From assembly GCF_001433995.1 (NCBI RefSeq), contig NZ_AZCX01000002.1:124001-188000 (forward strand): a stretch of 64,000 nt of DNA. Direction: 5' to 3'. This DNA comes from Secundilactobacillus kimchicus JCM 15530 (GTDB taxonomy: Bacteria; Bacillota; Bacilli; Lactobacillales; Lactobacillaceae). Both the position numbers and the translations under genes were made by a program. Below, piece by piece: positions 1 to 8,282 of the stretch; position 1 is the first letter of the stretch; each line of letters opens with the position of its first letter. A model generated the notes under the pieces. That model was not told the origin of the DNA and made no database searches. It saw only the letters and a program-made list of their open reading frames with translations.

Positions 1-2
1 AG

Positions 3-656
3 GATTATTTGGGTGAAATAGCTGAGTCTAGTGTTAGTCCCAGTGAAAAAATTGCGGGGATTGTGATGAATGCTAACCCGTTCACTAATGGTCACCGCGC
101 ACTTGTTGAAAAAGCGGCTAGTGAAAACGATTTTGTTTACGTTTTTGTTGTTCAGACAGAAGCCTCTCTATTTCGATTTGATGAGCGACTGAGATTGGTT
201 CAGGAGGGAACTCAGGATTTAACCAACGTGAAGGTTGTTAGTGGCGGTAATTATATGGTCAGTTACCTCACTTTCCCAGCGTACTTTTTACCATCTTCTG
301 AAGATACCATCCGATATCAGACGACATTAGACGCCCGAATTTTCAGAAATAAAATTGCACCAAGGCTAGGGATCAACAAACGGTATGTCGGAACCGAGCC
401 CTTTTCAAGGACGACAGGTGTGTATAATCAGGTTCTAGCCGAAGAATTACCACCCAATGTTGAATTAAGCGTCGTCGATCGAGTTCAGGCTGAAGACAAG
501 CCGGTGACGGCGACCGCTGTCAGGCAAGCAATAAAGGCGGACAAGCTGAGCGCAATTAAAGCATTAGTCCCAACGTCAACCTATGATTTCATCAATAACA
601 ATAAAAATGAACTGATTGCTCGTATTCAGAAAGGAATGAACATTAATGGAAATTAA
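3..656 (+). CDS. citC: [citrate (pro-3S)-lyase] ligase CitC, N-terminally truncated by the window edge
   Basis: CitC acetylates the prosthetic-group thiol of the citrate lyase acyl carrier protein using acetate and ATP, which activates the lyase. The frame is open from the first bases, so the 217 residues seen are the C-terminal part of a protein usually about 340 aa long; the N-terminal part lies outside the window. Near the visible start is a nucleotidyltransferase-type motif, NPFTNGHRALVEKA, corresponding to the HxGH-like ATP site, followed by a Rossmann-type core (VYVFVVQ). The 3' end overlaps citD by 11 bp, so the two are translationally coupled. Identification rests on the motif and on the citDEFXG genes that follow. 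A TTG at position 9 is an internal codon, not a start. Confidence 0.93.
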   Translation, partial: DYLGEIAESSVSPSEKIAGIVMNANPFTNGHRALVEKAASENDFVYVFVVQTEASLFRFDERLRLVQEGTQDLTNVKVVSGGNYMVSYLTFPAYFLPSSEDTIRYQTTLDARIFRNKIAPRLGINKRYVGTEPFSRTTGVYNQVLAEELPPNVELSVVDRVQAEDKPVTATAVRQAIKADKLSAIKALVPTSTYDFINNNKNELIARIQKGMNINGN

Positions 657-939
657 AGAAACAGCAATTGCAGGCACCCTTGAATCATCAGATATTCAAA
701 TCATGTTAGCGAAAGGGGCTAACGGAATTGAAATTGACTTAGAATCAGATGTTAAAAAGCAATTCGGACAACAAATTGAATCAGTAATAACAACGACACT
801 CAATCAATTGGGGATTGAGTCAGCCAGTGTTAAAGCAGTTGATAAGGGTGCGTTGGACTGTGTTATTAAGGCCAGAACTATTGCCGCGGCTCAGCGGGCA
901 GGTCAAACGACTGATGAACCAGCATGGGAGGTATTGTAA
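646..939 (+). CDS. citD: citrate lyase acyl carrier protein (gamma subunit) CitD
   Basis: This 97-residue protein is the acyl carrier subunit of citrate lyase, which carries the 2'-(5''-triphosphoribosyl)-3'-dephospho-CoA arm that holds the acetyl and citryl thioesters. The N-terminal GTLESSDIQI motif contains Ser14, the position known in the family to receive the prosthetic group. Length is normal. The start ATG lies inside the last codons of citC (11-bp overlap) and the stop is one base before the citE start, so the order C-D-E is a tightly coupled operon. CitX and CitG, further downstream, make and attach the cofactor. Confidence 0.95.
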   Translation: MEIKETAIAGTLESSDIQIMLAKGANGIEIDLESDVKKQFGQQIESVITTTLNQLGIESASVKAVDKGALDCVIKARTIAAAQRAGQTTDEPAWEVL

Positions 940-940
940 G

Positions 941-1858
941 ATGGCACAAAAGAACGAAGAACGATTACGCCGAACAATGATGTTTGTTCCCGGCAACAAT
1001 CCAGCGATGGTTAAAGATGCAGGAATTTATGGGGCAGATTCAATCATGTTTGATCTTGAAGACGCTGTTTCAATGGCAGAAAAAGACGCTGCCCGCGATC
1101 TTGTTTACGAGGCAATTCAGTCTCAAGACTATGGGAATGCAGAATTGGTCGTTCGAGTTAACGGTCAAGATACGCCTTATTATAATAATGACGTTAAGGC
1201 TATGGTTAAAGCGGGCATTGACGTTGTCCGATTACCGAAAGTTGAAGATGCTCAAATGATTCAAACGCTGGAAAAAGATGTCTTAGCAGCCGAAAAACAG
1301 TTTGGTCGTGAAGAAGGTTCGACGCATGTGATGGCAGCGATTGAAAGTGCCAAAGGCGTGTTGAACGTCGCTGAGATTGCAGCAGCTTCGGATCGGATGA
1401 TTGGTGTCGCTCTTTCTGCCGAAGACTATACGACAGATATGAAGACCCATCGTTATCCTGATGGTGCTGAACTTGAATTTGCTCGGAATATGGTTCTGCA
1501 TGCAGCGCGGGCGGCTGGAATTGCAGCCTTTGATACGGTCTTTACTAACATGGATGATACGGAAGGCTTTTACCGTGAAACGCGCTATATTCATCAACTT
1601 GGTTTTGACGGCAAGTCTTTGGTTAACCCCCGTCAGATTTCGATGGTTAATAGCGTTTATGAACCCACCCAAAAAGAAATTAAAAATGCCCAAAATGTCA
1701 TTACCGCAATTGAAGAAGCTCGTATTAAAGGTTCAGGGGTTATTTCAATGAATGGTCAAATGGTTGACCGTCCGGTGGTATTACGAGCTCAACGCGTTAT
1801 GCGACTAGCTAAAGCATCAAACCTAGTTGATGAGGAGGGAAATTACATTGAAAAATAG
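941..1858 (+). CDS. citE: citrate lyase beta subunit (citryl-ACP lyase) CitE
   Basis: CitE cleaves (3S)-citryl-ACP to acetyl-ACP and oxaloacetate. The 305-aa protein belongs to the HpcH/HpaI aldolase-type TIM-barrel family: [15 protein letters not shown] near the N-terminus is the typical opening, [11 protein letters not shown] holds the conserved acidic metal region, and ELVVRVNG carries the substrate-binding Arg. I chose ATG 941 because GGGAGGT at 926-932 is well placed and because 305 aa matches the family; the frame stays open upstream to 815, but that extension overlaps citD without similarity. The 3' end overlaps citF by 11 bp. Confidence 0.95.
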   Translation: MAQKNEERLRRTMMFVPGNNPAMVKDAGIYGADSIMFDLEDAVSMAEKDAARDLVYEAIQSQDYGNAELVVRVNGQDTPYYNNDVKAMVKAGIDVVRLPKVEDAQMIQTLEKDVLAAEKQFGREEGSTHVMAAIESAKGVLNVAEIAAASDRMIGVALSAEDYTTDMKTHRYPDGAELEFARNMVLHAARAAGIAAFDTVFTNMDDTEGFYRETRYIHQLGFDGKSLVNPRQISMVNSVYEPTQKEIKNAQNVITAIEEARIKGSGVISMNGQMVDRPVVLRAQRVMRLAKASNLVDEEGNYIEK

Positions 1859-3386
1859 TGTAAATCGCGAACTACCAGAAGATATTATGAATGAGTTGGA
1901 CTACAAGGGATTCGAGTCAACCGAAATTGGTAACCCTGAAATTCAACGGGTAGCCCCAAAGGTCCATGTTTCCACTGGAGACAACAAAGTTGTTAGTTCT
2001 ATTGAAGATGTTGTTAAAAAGACGGTTAAAGATGGGATGACAATTTCGTTTCACCATCATTTTCGGAATGGAGACTTTGTTTTTAATAAAGTGATGCGGG
2101 TCATTATAGATGCTGGAATTCAAGATTTGACCTTAGCACCGTCCTCATTAACGGGCGTGATGAATGACATGGTGATTGAAGCGATTAAAAAAGGTACGAT
2201 TACCAACATTACGAGTTCTGGGATGCGTGGTTCACTGGGAGACTTTGTTTCTCATGGGGGCTTAAAAAATCCTGTCATTTTCCGTTCTCATGGTAACCGG
2301 GCAAGAGCGATTGAACATGGTGATATCAAGATTGATGTCGCTTTTCTAGGGGTACCAAATGCTGATCGATTAGGAAATGCAAATGGTATGAACGGGAATG
2401 CGGTATTTGGTTCACTGGGCTATGCATTGATGGATGCACAATACGCAAATTCTGTGGTGTTATTAACCGATAACATTGTCCCATACCCTAATACGCCAGC
2501 GTCAATTAAACAAACCCAGGTCGATTACGTAGTTGAAGTCGATAAGGTTGGCGATCCCGAAAAAATTGGATCTGGTGCGACTCGATTCACTAAGGATCCT
2601 AAAGAACTAAAGATCGCAGAGACGGTTAACAAAGTGATTACGAATTCACCATACTTCAAAAATGGATTTTCGTTCCAAACTGGGACGGGTGGTGCGGCGT
2701 TAGCTGTGACCCGTTATCTTAGACAAGAAATGATTGATAATAAAATTAAAGCATCCTTTGCCCTAGGCGGTATTACTAAACCAACAACCGATTTACTTGA
2801 AGAGGGGTTGGTTGAAAAAGTCATGGACGTTCAAGACTTTGATAAAGGTGCGGCCGATTTCATGCATACTAATCCAAAGCAGCAAGAAATTGATGCTTCG
2901 TGGTATGCTGATCCTGATAATAAAGGTGCGATGGTGGATCAACTGGATGTTGTTATTTTAAGTGCTTTGGAAATTGACACTAAGTTCAATGTGAATGTGA
3001 TGTCCGGTTCTGATGGTGTCATTCGAGGGGCGATCGGGGGGCACCAAGACGCTTCGACCGCTAATCTCACCATTATTTCTGCACCATTGATTCGGGGGCG
3101 GATTGCAACCGTTGTTCCCGACGTTACAACGGTTGTAACGCCAGGGGATTCGGTTGACGTGCTAGTGACGGAGTATGGAATTGCGATTAATCCTAAACGA
3201 GACGATTTGAAAAAGGCTTTGAGCAATATTCCGGGAGTTCCGATTTACGATATTAGTGAACTTCAGCAAATGGCTGAAAAACGGGTTGGCAAACCAACAC
3301 CGTTACAGTTTACCGATAGAACAGTTGCTATGATCGAGTATCGCGACGGTTCAATTATTGATACAATTAAGCAGGTTAAGGATTAA
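1848..3386 (+). CDS. citF: citrate lyase alpha subunit (citrate:acetyl-ACP transferase) CitF
   Basis: CitF exchanges the acetyl group on the acyl carrier protein for citrate, forming citryl-ACP. The protein is 512 aa, normal for the family, with the alternating Gly-rich CoA-transferase-type segments ([47 protein letters not shown]). The start is taken as TTG 1848 because GAGGAGG at 1832-1838 sits at ideal distance; it begins [13 protein letters not shown] and overlaps the end of citE by 11 bp. The upstream in-frame TTG/ATG at 1827-1832 would lie within the ribosome binding site. It is followed by a hairpin with a U-run before citX. Confidence 0.95.
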   Translation: MKNSVNRELPEDIMNELDYKGFESTEIGNPEIQRVAPKVHVSTGDNKVVSSIEDVVKKTVKDGMTISFHHHFRNGDFVFNKVMRVIIDAGIQDLTLAPSSLTGVMNDMVIEAIKKGTITNITSSGMRGSLGDFVSHGGLKNPVIFRSHGNRARAIEHGDIKIDVAFLGVPNADRLGNANGMNGNAVFGSLGYALMDAQYANSVVLLTDNIVPYPNTPASIKQTQVDYVVEVDKVGDPEKIGSGATRFTKDPKELKIAETVNKVITNSPYFKNGFSFQTGTGGAALAVTRYLRQEMIDNKIKASFALGGITKPTTDLLEEGLVEKVMDVQDFDKGAADFMHTNPKQQEIDASWYADPDNKGAMVDQLDVVILSALEIDTKFNVNVMSGSDGVIRGAIGGHQDASTANLTIISAPLIRGRIATVVPDVTTVVTPGDSVDVLVTEYGIAINPKRDDLKKALSNIPGVPIYDISELQQMAEKRVGKPTPLQFTDRTVAMIEYRDGSIIDTIKQVKD

Positions 3387-3387
3387 T

Positions 3388-3424
3388 TTAAAAGCACCGT
3401 AATTCAATTTGCGGTGCTTTTTAG
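3388..3424 (+). terminator. intrinsic-terminator-like hairpin between citF and citX
   Basis: The arm AAAAGCACCG and its complement CGGTGCTTTT flank a short AT-rich loop, followed by TTTT. It lies two bases after the citF stop and 20 bases before the citX ribosome binding site, inside what is otherwise one operon. It could reduce transcription of citX and citG relative to the structural subunits, or act as a 3' processing/stability element. Confidence 0.7.
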
Positions 3425-3445
3425 TTAACCTGGAAAGGCGTAAAA

Positions 3446-3976
3446 ATGTTTTCAGAAGGTCAAAAACAAACAATTGAAGCGGTATTGGCAAACCGAGACG
3501 CCCGCGTGGTTAAACAAACGCAACTTATGGATGAGTATCCGAGGCGGACAATCGTCGCAGTAAAATTAAATATCCCTGGACCGATTAAAAACAACCCTAG
3601 CATTAAACGGCTGTTTGATACTGGCATGACGCGAATGCTCCATTTATTTGCCAATCGGAATATTCCGGTTAAAGTGATTGAGACATGGGATAAACCGACT
3701 GGAAACGAACTTTTTTTGGTAGCCAATGCCACCCCTGAAATGACGAAACAGGCCACCGTTTATTTTGAAGATGAGGATGGATTGGGTCGACTATTTGATG
3801 CAGATGTTCTGGATTCAAGTGACCAGATGCCAATCTCTAGAACAAAATTTGGGTTTCCCGTTCGACGATGTTTCATTTGTAACCGGATTGCGAAGGATTG
3901 TGCTAGGTCACGTCGTCATTCCGTTTTAGAACTTCAGGCAAAAGTTGCCCAAATCGCTGAAAGTGAGATTAATTGA
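3446..3976 (+). CDS. citX: apo-citrate lyase phosphoribosyl-dephospho-CoA transferase CitX
   Basis: CitX transfers the triphosphoribosyl-dephospho-CoA arm to Ser14 of CitD, converting apo- to holo-lyase. The 176-aa protein shows family features: an N-terminal R-x-x-x-Q-x-x-L-M-D-x-Y segment (ARVVKQTQLMDEYPR), V-x-L-x-x-N-I-P-G-P-x-K (VAVKLNIPGPIK), and the C-terminal RRCFICNRIAKDCARSRRH. The start ATG 3446 has GGAAAGG upstream. It is separated from citF by a hairpin but is only one base away from the citG start chosen here. Confidence 0.9.
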   Translation: MFSEGQKQTIEAVLANRDARVVKQTQLMDEYPRRTIVAVKLNIPGPIKNNPSIKRLFDTGMTRMLHLFANRNIPVKVIETWDKPTGNELFLVANATPEMTKQATVYFEDEDGLGRLFDADVLDSSDQMPISRTKFGFPVRRCFICNRIAKDCARSRRHSVLELQAKVAQIAESEIN

Positions 3977-3977
3977 A

Positions 3978-4853
3978 ATGATTAAACGACCCCAGTCCGA
4001 AGAAATGAAAGCCAAACAAAACAAAATTGTGACTAATGCGGTGAGGGCGCTTCTATATGAAGTGAGCGTACAACCTAAGCCAGGGCTAGTTGATCCGGTT
4101 TCAAGTGGTCCGCATCCTGATATGGACGTGTTCACGTTTTTAGATAGCTCAGTCAGTTTAACCGCTTATTTTAAAGCGTGTGTTCAGACGGCTTGGTCGT
4201 TTAATGATGAGGCCACACTTCCGACTTTATTTGAACAAATTCGGCCGTTAGGTATTCAGGCGGAGGCAACGATGTTTGATGCAACTAGTGGGATTAACAC
4301 TCATAAAGGAGCCGTTTTCTCTCTGGGAATTGTCGTGACCGCTACCGCCTATGCTGAGAGTCATGACCGACAGGACGTTTTTAAAATTGTGAAAGAGATG
4401 CTCGTTGGCCTAGTGGAACGTGATTTTTCAAAAGTGACCGAAAAGGCAGAAAATGAGATGACGGCTGGCGAACGAGAATACGTGCATTTTGGCATTACTG
4501 GAATCCGAGGCGAAGCTGAGCATGGTTATCTGACGGTTACTCAAGTGGCGCTTCCTCAACTCTCAACAGCACGGGGAACACTTAATGAACGGCTGCTTGA
4601 CACACTGATGGCCATTGTCGGCCATTCTGTTGATACAAATTTGGTTAAGCGGGCGGGTAGTATCGATATTATACCGTGGGCTAATGACCAAGTTAGCCGT
4701 TACTTTTTGGCTGGGGGTAGCCGAACCGAGGCGGGAATGGCTTATCTTAAACAGCTAAACCAGGTTTTTCTGGAAAAAAATTTGAGTTTAGGCGGGTCTG
4801 CTGACCTCTTAATTGTGACTATTTTTGTGGCTTTAAGCCAAGGAATAATCTAA
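3978..4853 (+). CDS. citG: triphosphoribosyl-dephospho-CoA synthase CitG
   Basis: CitG joins ATP and dephospho-CoA into the citrate lyase prosthetic-group precursor. The 291-aa protein carries family motifs KPGLVDPVSSGPHPDMD (residues about 32-48), GINTHKGAVFSLG (about 110) and RGEAEHGY (about 178). ATG 3978 is used because it lies directly after the citX stop; a longer reading from 3945 would overlap the end of citX and adds no recognisable sequence, and an ATG at 4008 is possible. CitG is the last gene of the operon. A strong hairpin follows immediately. Confidence 0.9.
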   Translation: MIKRPQSEEMKAKQNKIVTNAVRALLYEVSVQPKPGLVDPVSSGPHPDMDVFTFLDSSVSLTAYFKACVQTAWSFNDEATLPTLFEQIRPLGIQAEATMFDATSGINTHKGAVFSLGIVVTATAYAESHDRQDVFKIVKEMLVGLVERDFSKVTEKAENEMTAGEREYVHFGITGIRGEAEHGYLTVTQVALPQLSTARGTLNERLLDTLMAIVGHSVDTNLVKRAGSIDIIPWANDQVSRYFLAGGSRTEAGMAYLKQLNQVFLEKNLSLGGSADLLIVTIFVALSQGII

Positions 4854-4915
4854 AAAAGTCTGTGAAACTTATGGGAAAAAATGGTTACCCAACTAAGTTT
4901 CGCAGACTTTTTAAT
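4853..4915 (+). terminator. bidirectional terminator between citG and the LysR gene
   Basis: AAAAAGTCTGTGAAACTTA on the left and TAAGTTTCGCAGACTTTTT on the right form a long stem with one mismatch, with A-runs on the left and T-runs on the right. It spans the gap between the convergent stops of citG and the regulator and can stop transcription from both sides. Confidence 0.85.
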
Positions 4916-5801
4916 TGACAAAGATTGAGACGATTTTTTTCTCTATTGGACTAAGAATATGGGAGGACCGGTAGGCCAGGTACACGTTAAATGATAATGG
5001 CGCATCAAATAAGATTGAGTGTTGAATAAGCGGATCGTCGTTATCAATCGCCAAATCGGTTAATAATCCAATTCCCGCGCCAGCTTCCACCATTTTTTTA
5101 AGTGATTGAATTTCACTAGTCCGGAAAATGATTTTTTTATTAAAGTCACCCTGTTCAAATAAGTAATTCATTACGGTGGCATGAATAAAATTGTCGTCAA
5201 GGGCAATGAGAGGAAGATTCAGGAATTCCTCAGGCAGAAGAGGACCCGTCTTGGAGATAAGAGGCTGTTGAACGTTATCAATAATAGAAAATGAGTGTTT
5301 AGCTAGTAAAATTTTTTGGCCAATTTCGCCCCAGCGATTACTTTGGGTAATAGCGGGCGCGTGGGCAATTAACGCAATGTTAATTGTGCCAGAGACTAGT
5401 TCATCCAGCAATTTATCTGATCCAATAGTAACTGGGTTAATTTGTCCCAGCAAATTCTTCTGAATGAGTTTTGGGACGTATTTTGGAAAGAAATATGTCG
5501 CAATGATTGGTGGTAATCCGAGGGGAATCACTTCTTTTTTTAAGTTGTCAATTTCTCTTTGGGCTTCTGCAATGTCTTGTTTGATTCGGTTGGCATGGAC
5601 GAGTAACTGGCTTCCAGCAGTTGAAAGCTGAATTGAGTTTTGTTTCTTATCTCGAAGAAATAAAGGTGTGTCAAATTGTGATTCTAGTCGTTTAATAGCT
5701 AAAGTAATCGTTGGTTGAGTGACTTGAAACTGCTTTGCGGCGCCAGTAAAGCTTAGGTTTTTAGCAACTGCGATGAAGTAATCTAAATCTCGAGTTTGCA
5801 T
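4911..5801 (-). CDS. mleR: LysR-type regulator, MleR-like
   Basis: This 296-aa LysR-family regulator has an N-terminal winged helix-turn-helix (DLDYFIAVAKNLSFTGAAKQ, then TQPTITLAIKRLE) and a C-terminal effector-binding domain with the GAGIGLLTDLAI stretch near residue 235. The start has an inverted ACCTCC (GGAGGT in gene sense) at 5809-5814. It is divergent from the malolactic enzyme gene, the arrangement of mleR with mleS in lactococci and oenococci, so malate-responsive activation of that gene is the most likely role. Since it also converges on the citrate lyase operon, a role in citrate metabolism (CitR-like) cannot be excluded. The family is certain; the symbol is inferred. Confidence 0.75.
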   Translation of the reverse strand: MQTRDLDYFIAVAKNLSFTGAAKQFQVTQPTITLAIKRLESQFDTPLFLRDKKQNSIQLSTAGSQLLVHANRIKQDIAEAQREIDNLKKEVIPLGLPPIIATYFFPKYVPKLIQKNLLGQINPVTIGSDKLLDELVSGTINIALIAHAPAITQSNRWGEIGQKILLAKHSFSIIDNVQQPLISKTGPLLPEEFLNLPLIALDDNFIHATVMNYLFEQGDFNKKIIFRTSEIQSLKKMVEAGAGIGLLTDLAIDNDDPLIQHSILFDAPLSFNVYLAYRSSHILSPIEKKIVSIFVN

Positions 5802-5912
5802 CCAACCACCTCCATTCCTTATAAAGTTATTTTATCACATTGGCCACATTTGACTATCAATATTTATAGGGGGTAGGCTGACGATGATGAATAAATGGGA
5901 AGGGTGATTGAG
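5802..5912 (+). promoter_or_regulatory. divergent promoter/operator region of mleR and mleS
   Basis: This AT-rich gap should hold both promoters and the LysR binding sites. A palindromic block, CTATCAATATTTATAG at 5854-5869, is a candidate operator half in LysR style, and TATAAAGTTATTTTATCA nearer the regulator offers -10-like sequence. The exact promoter elements are not resolved by eye. Confidence 0.4.
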
Positions 5913-7538
5913 ATGCAAGCACAAGAGCGATTAAATAATCCATTTTTGAACAAAGGGACCGGATTTACGGCGAAAGAAAGGCAACAGTATGGACTCGAAG
6001 GCTTATTACCACCCGTTGTTAGAACAATTGAGCAGCAGGCTGAGGAGGTTTATCGCAGTTACCAAAATGAAGCAACGGCGTTAGGAAAACGGGAATTTTT
6101 GATGCATATTTTTGATACGAATCGGCGTCTTTTTTTCTATGTTTTTTCGCAACATGTTGCGGAATTGTTGCCCATTGTTTACGACCCAACCATTGCGGAA
6201 AGCATTAAAAAGTATAGTCATATCTATCAAAAACCTCAGGGAGCAGTTTTCTTATCGATGGATGAAGCACCTGATAAGATTCAGACGAGTCTTCTAGCAG
6301 GTGCGGCTGGTCGTGATATTCGTTTGATTGTTGTGACAGATGCAGAAGGCATCCTTGGCATTGGTGACTGGGGCGTCCAAGGGGTTGATATTGCGGTTGG
6401 CAAGTTAATGGTGTACACGGCTGCCGCCGGTATTGATCCTACTCAGGTGCTACCCGTTATTATTGATGCCGGAACGAATAACCAAAGCCTGTTAGACGAT
6501 CCATTGTATCTAGGAAACCGACACCCGCGGATTACGGGAGCAGCCTATGACGGCTATATCGATGCCTTTGTGGCAGCTGTTAAAACGGCCTTTCCCCAAG
6601 TCTACCTACACTGGGAGGACCTCGGTCGGGACCACGCAGCCCAGATTTTGCAGCGGTATCAAGACCAACTGACCACCTTCAACGATGATATTCAAGGGAC
6701 TGGTATTATCACGTTGGCGGGCGTCTTAGGGGCTTTAAAAATATCGGGGCAAAAGCTGGCAGACCAACGTTACATTCAATTTGGCGCTGGGACCGCAGGC
6801 GCTGGGATTGTTAAGCGAATGTATGATGAAATGCGCGAACAAGGGCTTGATGACAAGACGGCTAAGGCTCACTTTTACCTGGTGGATAAGCAGGGCTTGT
6901 TGTTTGAGGATACCCCGGGATTAACACCGGAGCAACGACCGTTTGCGCGGCGGCGCAGTGAATTTGATCAGCCCGATGACTTGGTTGATTTGCTGTCGGT
7001 GGTCAAAGCCGTGCATCCGACCATCTTAGTCGGGACATCAACGGTGGCTGGCGCCTTCACAGAACAAGTCGTTCGTGAGATGGCTACCCACACAGATCGG
7101 CCCATTATTTTTCCAATTTCGAATCCTACTGAAAAAATGGAGGCCAAAGCGGCCGATTTAATTCGGTGGACTAATGGTCGCGCGCTTGTTGCCACGGGAA
7201 TTCCGAGTGAGCCGGTAACCTATGATGGCGTTACTTACAACATCGGCCAAGCGAACAACGCACTTGTTTATCCAGGACTCGCATTGGGCACCATTGCTAG
7301 CACCGCCAGCCGGCTAAGCGATGAAATGATTAGCGCGGCTGCCCATTCTTTAGGTGGGATCGTCGACGCGGCCCAGCGTGGGGCAGCTGTATTGCCACCA
7401 GTTGAAAAATTAACCGAGTTCTCCCAGGCAGTTGCGATTGCGACAGCCCGTGCCGCAGTTAAGCAAGGGGTGAATATGAAGCCAATCAGCGATGTACCAG
7501 CGGCTGTGACCGCAATGAAGTGGACGCCACAGTACTAG
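5913..7538 (+). CDS. mleS: malolactic enzyme (malic enzyme family)
   Basis: The enzyme converts L-malate to L-lactate and CO2 with NAD+ and Mn2+, sparing acid stress. The 541-aa protein is collinear with known malolactic enzymes: [13 protein letters not shown] at the N-terminus, the catalytic Tyr in LLPIVYDPT (about residue 90), the [14 protein letters not shown] block, the Lys in [12 protein letters not shown], metal ligands in HWEDLGRD and FNDDIQGTG, and an NAD site [12 protein letters not shown] 5913 (MQAQERL) is preferred because GGGAAGGG precedes it by about 8 bases; an in-frame ATG at 5895 lacks a site. NAD-malic enzyme is the alternative, as the families are close. No malate permease follows. 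Base composition is AT-rich at the 5' end and GC-richer afterwards. Confidence 0.85.
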   Translation: MQAQERLNNPFLNKGTGFTAKERQQYGLEGLLPPVVRTIEQQAEEVYRSYQNEATALGKREFLMHIFDTNRRLFFYVFSQHVAELLPIVYDPTIAESIKKYSHIYQKPQGAVFLSMDEAPDKIQTSLLAGAAGRDIRLIVVTDAEGILGIGDWGVQGVDIAVGKLMVYTAAAGIDPTQVLPVIIDAGTNNQSLLDDPLYLGNRHPRITGAAYDGYIDAFVAAVKTAFPQVYLHWEDLGRDHAAQILQRYQDQLTTFNDDIQGTGIITLAGVLGALKISGQKLADQRYIQFGAGTAGAGIVKRMYDEMREQGLDDKTAKAHFYLVDKQGLLFEDTPGLTPEQRPFARRRSEFDQPDDLVDLLSVVKAVHPTILVGTSTVAGAFTEQVVREMATHTDRPIIFPISNPTEKMEAKAADLIRWTNGRALVATGIPSEPVTYDGVTYNIGQANNALVYPGLALGTIASTASRLSDEMISAAAHSLGGIVDAAQRGAAVLPPVEKLTEFSQAVAIATARAAVKQGVNMKPISDVPAAVTAMKWTPQY

Positions 7539-7561
7539 CTTCATGAGTGATGAATCGTATC

Positions 7562-7598
7562 AAGAAGCGACCCGATGAATATCTAAGGGTCGTTTTTG
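7562..7598 (+). terminator. terminator after mleS
   Basis: CGACCC and GGGTCG form a short stem around an AT-rich loop, followed by TTTTT. It lies about 25 bases after the mleS stop. Confidence 0.65.
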
Positions 7599-7972
7599 AC
7601 TACTTAGGGTTGAGTAGCTGTTTGTTTGGAACGGTTTTTAGGAAGAGTTACCAAGAATAGCTTGATTAACCACTATAACATTGACGTGGCGGCACTTTCA
7701 TGTAGTTCGTCCAGTGCGCAGTAAGGGTGGCGGTTAAAAACCTAAACTAGGGCAATCAATATCAAAAAAGCCAGCTTGCAAACGGCAAGACTGGCTAGTC
7801 ACTGTAAAAATTGGTCTTATCTTGAACCCGGTAATAATGGCAAACCATAGAAGATCTAATAGTTGAAACCGTTTACAAGATAATGATTTAAGGTTACACC
7901 ATTGATGACTATTTGTGAAGAATAGCGTCTCGGAAAAAAGCGTTATTCGGGTAAGGTCAGGTGCCGATTCCG
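7599..7972. other. gene-poor stretch with a minus-strand terminator and a cre site
   Basis: No convincing protein gene is present. On the minus strand, a good intrinsic terminator (AGCCAG...CTGGCT stem, then TTTTTT) occupies about 7761-7796. About 70 bp upstream of it in that direction is a perfect match to the CcpA operator consensus. Between them a short minus-strand reading frame of 17 codons starts with ATG and ends at the terminator stem. The stretch may encode a small RNA, or it may be the remnant of a decayed gene. The plus strand shows nothing recognisable until the T-box promoter at 7973. Confidence 0.4.
7864..7877. promoter_or_regulatory. candidate cre site (CcpA operator)
   Basis: TGAAACCGTTTACA matches the catabolite-responsive element pattern TGNAANCGNTNNCA at every fixed position. 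No intact gene lies next to it; its most plausible client is a minus-strand transcript ending at the terminator near 7761. Confidence 0.5.
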
Positions 7973-8001
7973 TTGACATTACAAGGGTTGCGCGGTAAAA
8001 T
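7973..8001 (+). promoter_or_regulatory. promoter of the T-box/ABC transporter operon
   Basis: TTGACA at 7973-7978 and TAAAAT at 7996-8001 are separated by exactly 17 bases, a near-consensus sigma-A promoter. Transcription would start near 8008 and run into the T-box leader. Confidence 0.8.
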
Positions 8002-8019
8002 TGTAGACAATTAATTCTA

Positions 8020-8262
8020 ACCGAAATTCATAGAGTTGGCAGTGATGAGAAGAGTAGAAAACAGGTCTGTGACAAGCGACCGCCGAGGGTGAAAGGGCGG
8101 CACAGATCAATTTTTGAAGATGAACTCGGAGCCTTTACGTCGAGTGAGAGCTCAACGTACGCGGCATCGCGATATCAACCTTGAGGCAGCCAGTGTTGCA
8201 AATTTGGGTGGTACCGCGGAGCTCCCGTCCCTGTGCGTGTTTGCACGGGGATTTTTTTGGCT
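8020..8262 (+). promoter_or_regulatory. T-box leader, probably methionine-specific
   Basis: A tRNA-sensing T-box leader lies between the promoter and the ABC transporter genes. Stem I contains the AGTA motif (near 8053), an apical segment with GGGTGAAAG, and a specifier segment GAAGATGAACTC with AUG as likely specifier codon. The hallmark T-box sequence GGGTGGTACCGCGG is at 8206-8219. A terminator hairpin (TCCCTGTGC / GCACGGGGA plus T-run) ends at about 8258. Uncharged tRNA pairing with the T-box would favour the antiterminator. The bulge sequence TGGT fits a tRNA with A73, as in tRNA-Met. The T-box call is firm; the amino acid is inferred from the specifier and from an identical specifier context in front of metA. 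Confidence 0.9.
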
Positions 8263-8282
8263 AGAAGAGGGGGGAACAAGAT

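Noticed and set aside
1283-1693. 136-codon ORF antisense to citE
   Set aside because: It lies fully inside a well-identified gene, and its His/Arg/Cys-rich content is what antisense reading of this gene yields.
7734-7979. Minus-strand ORF of 81 codons in the gap after mleS
   Set aside because: It reads straight through an intrinsic terminator and the cre site, has no ribosome site and an odd composition (Cys, Phe, Ser rich).
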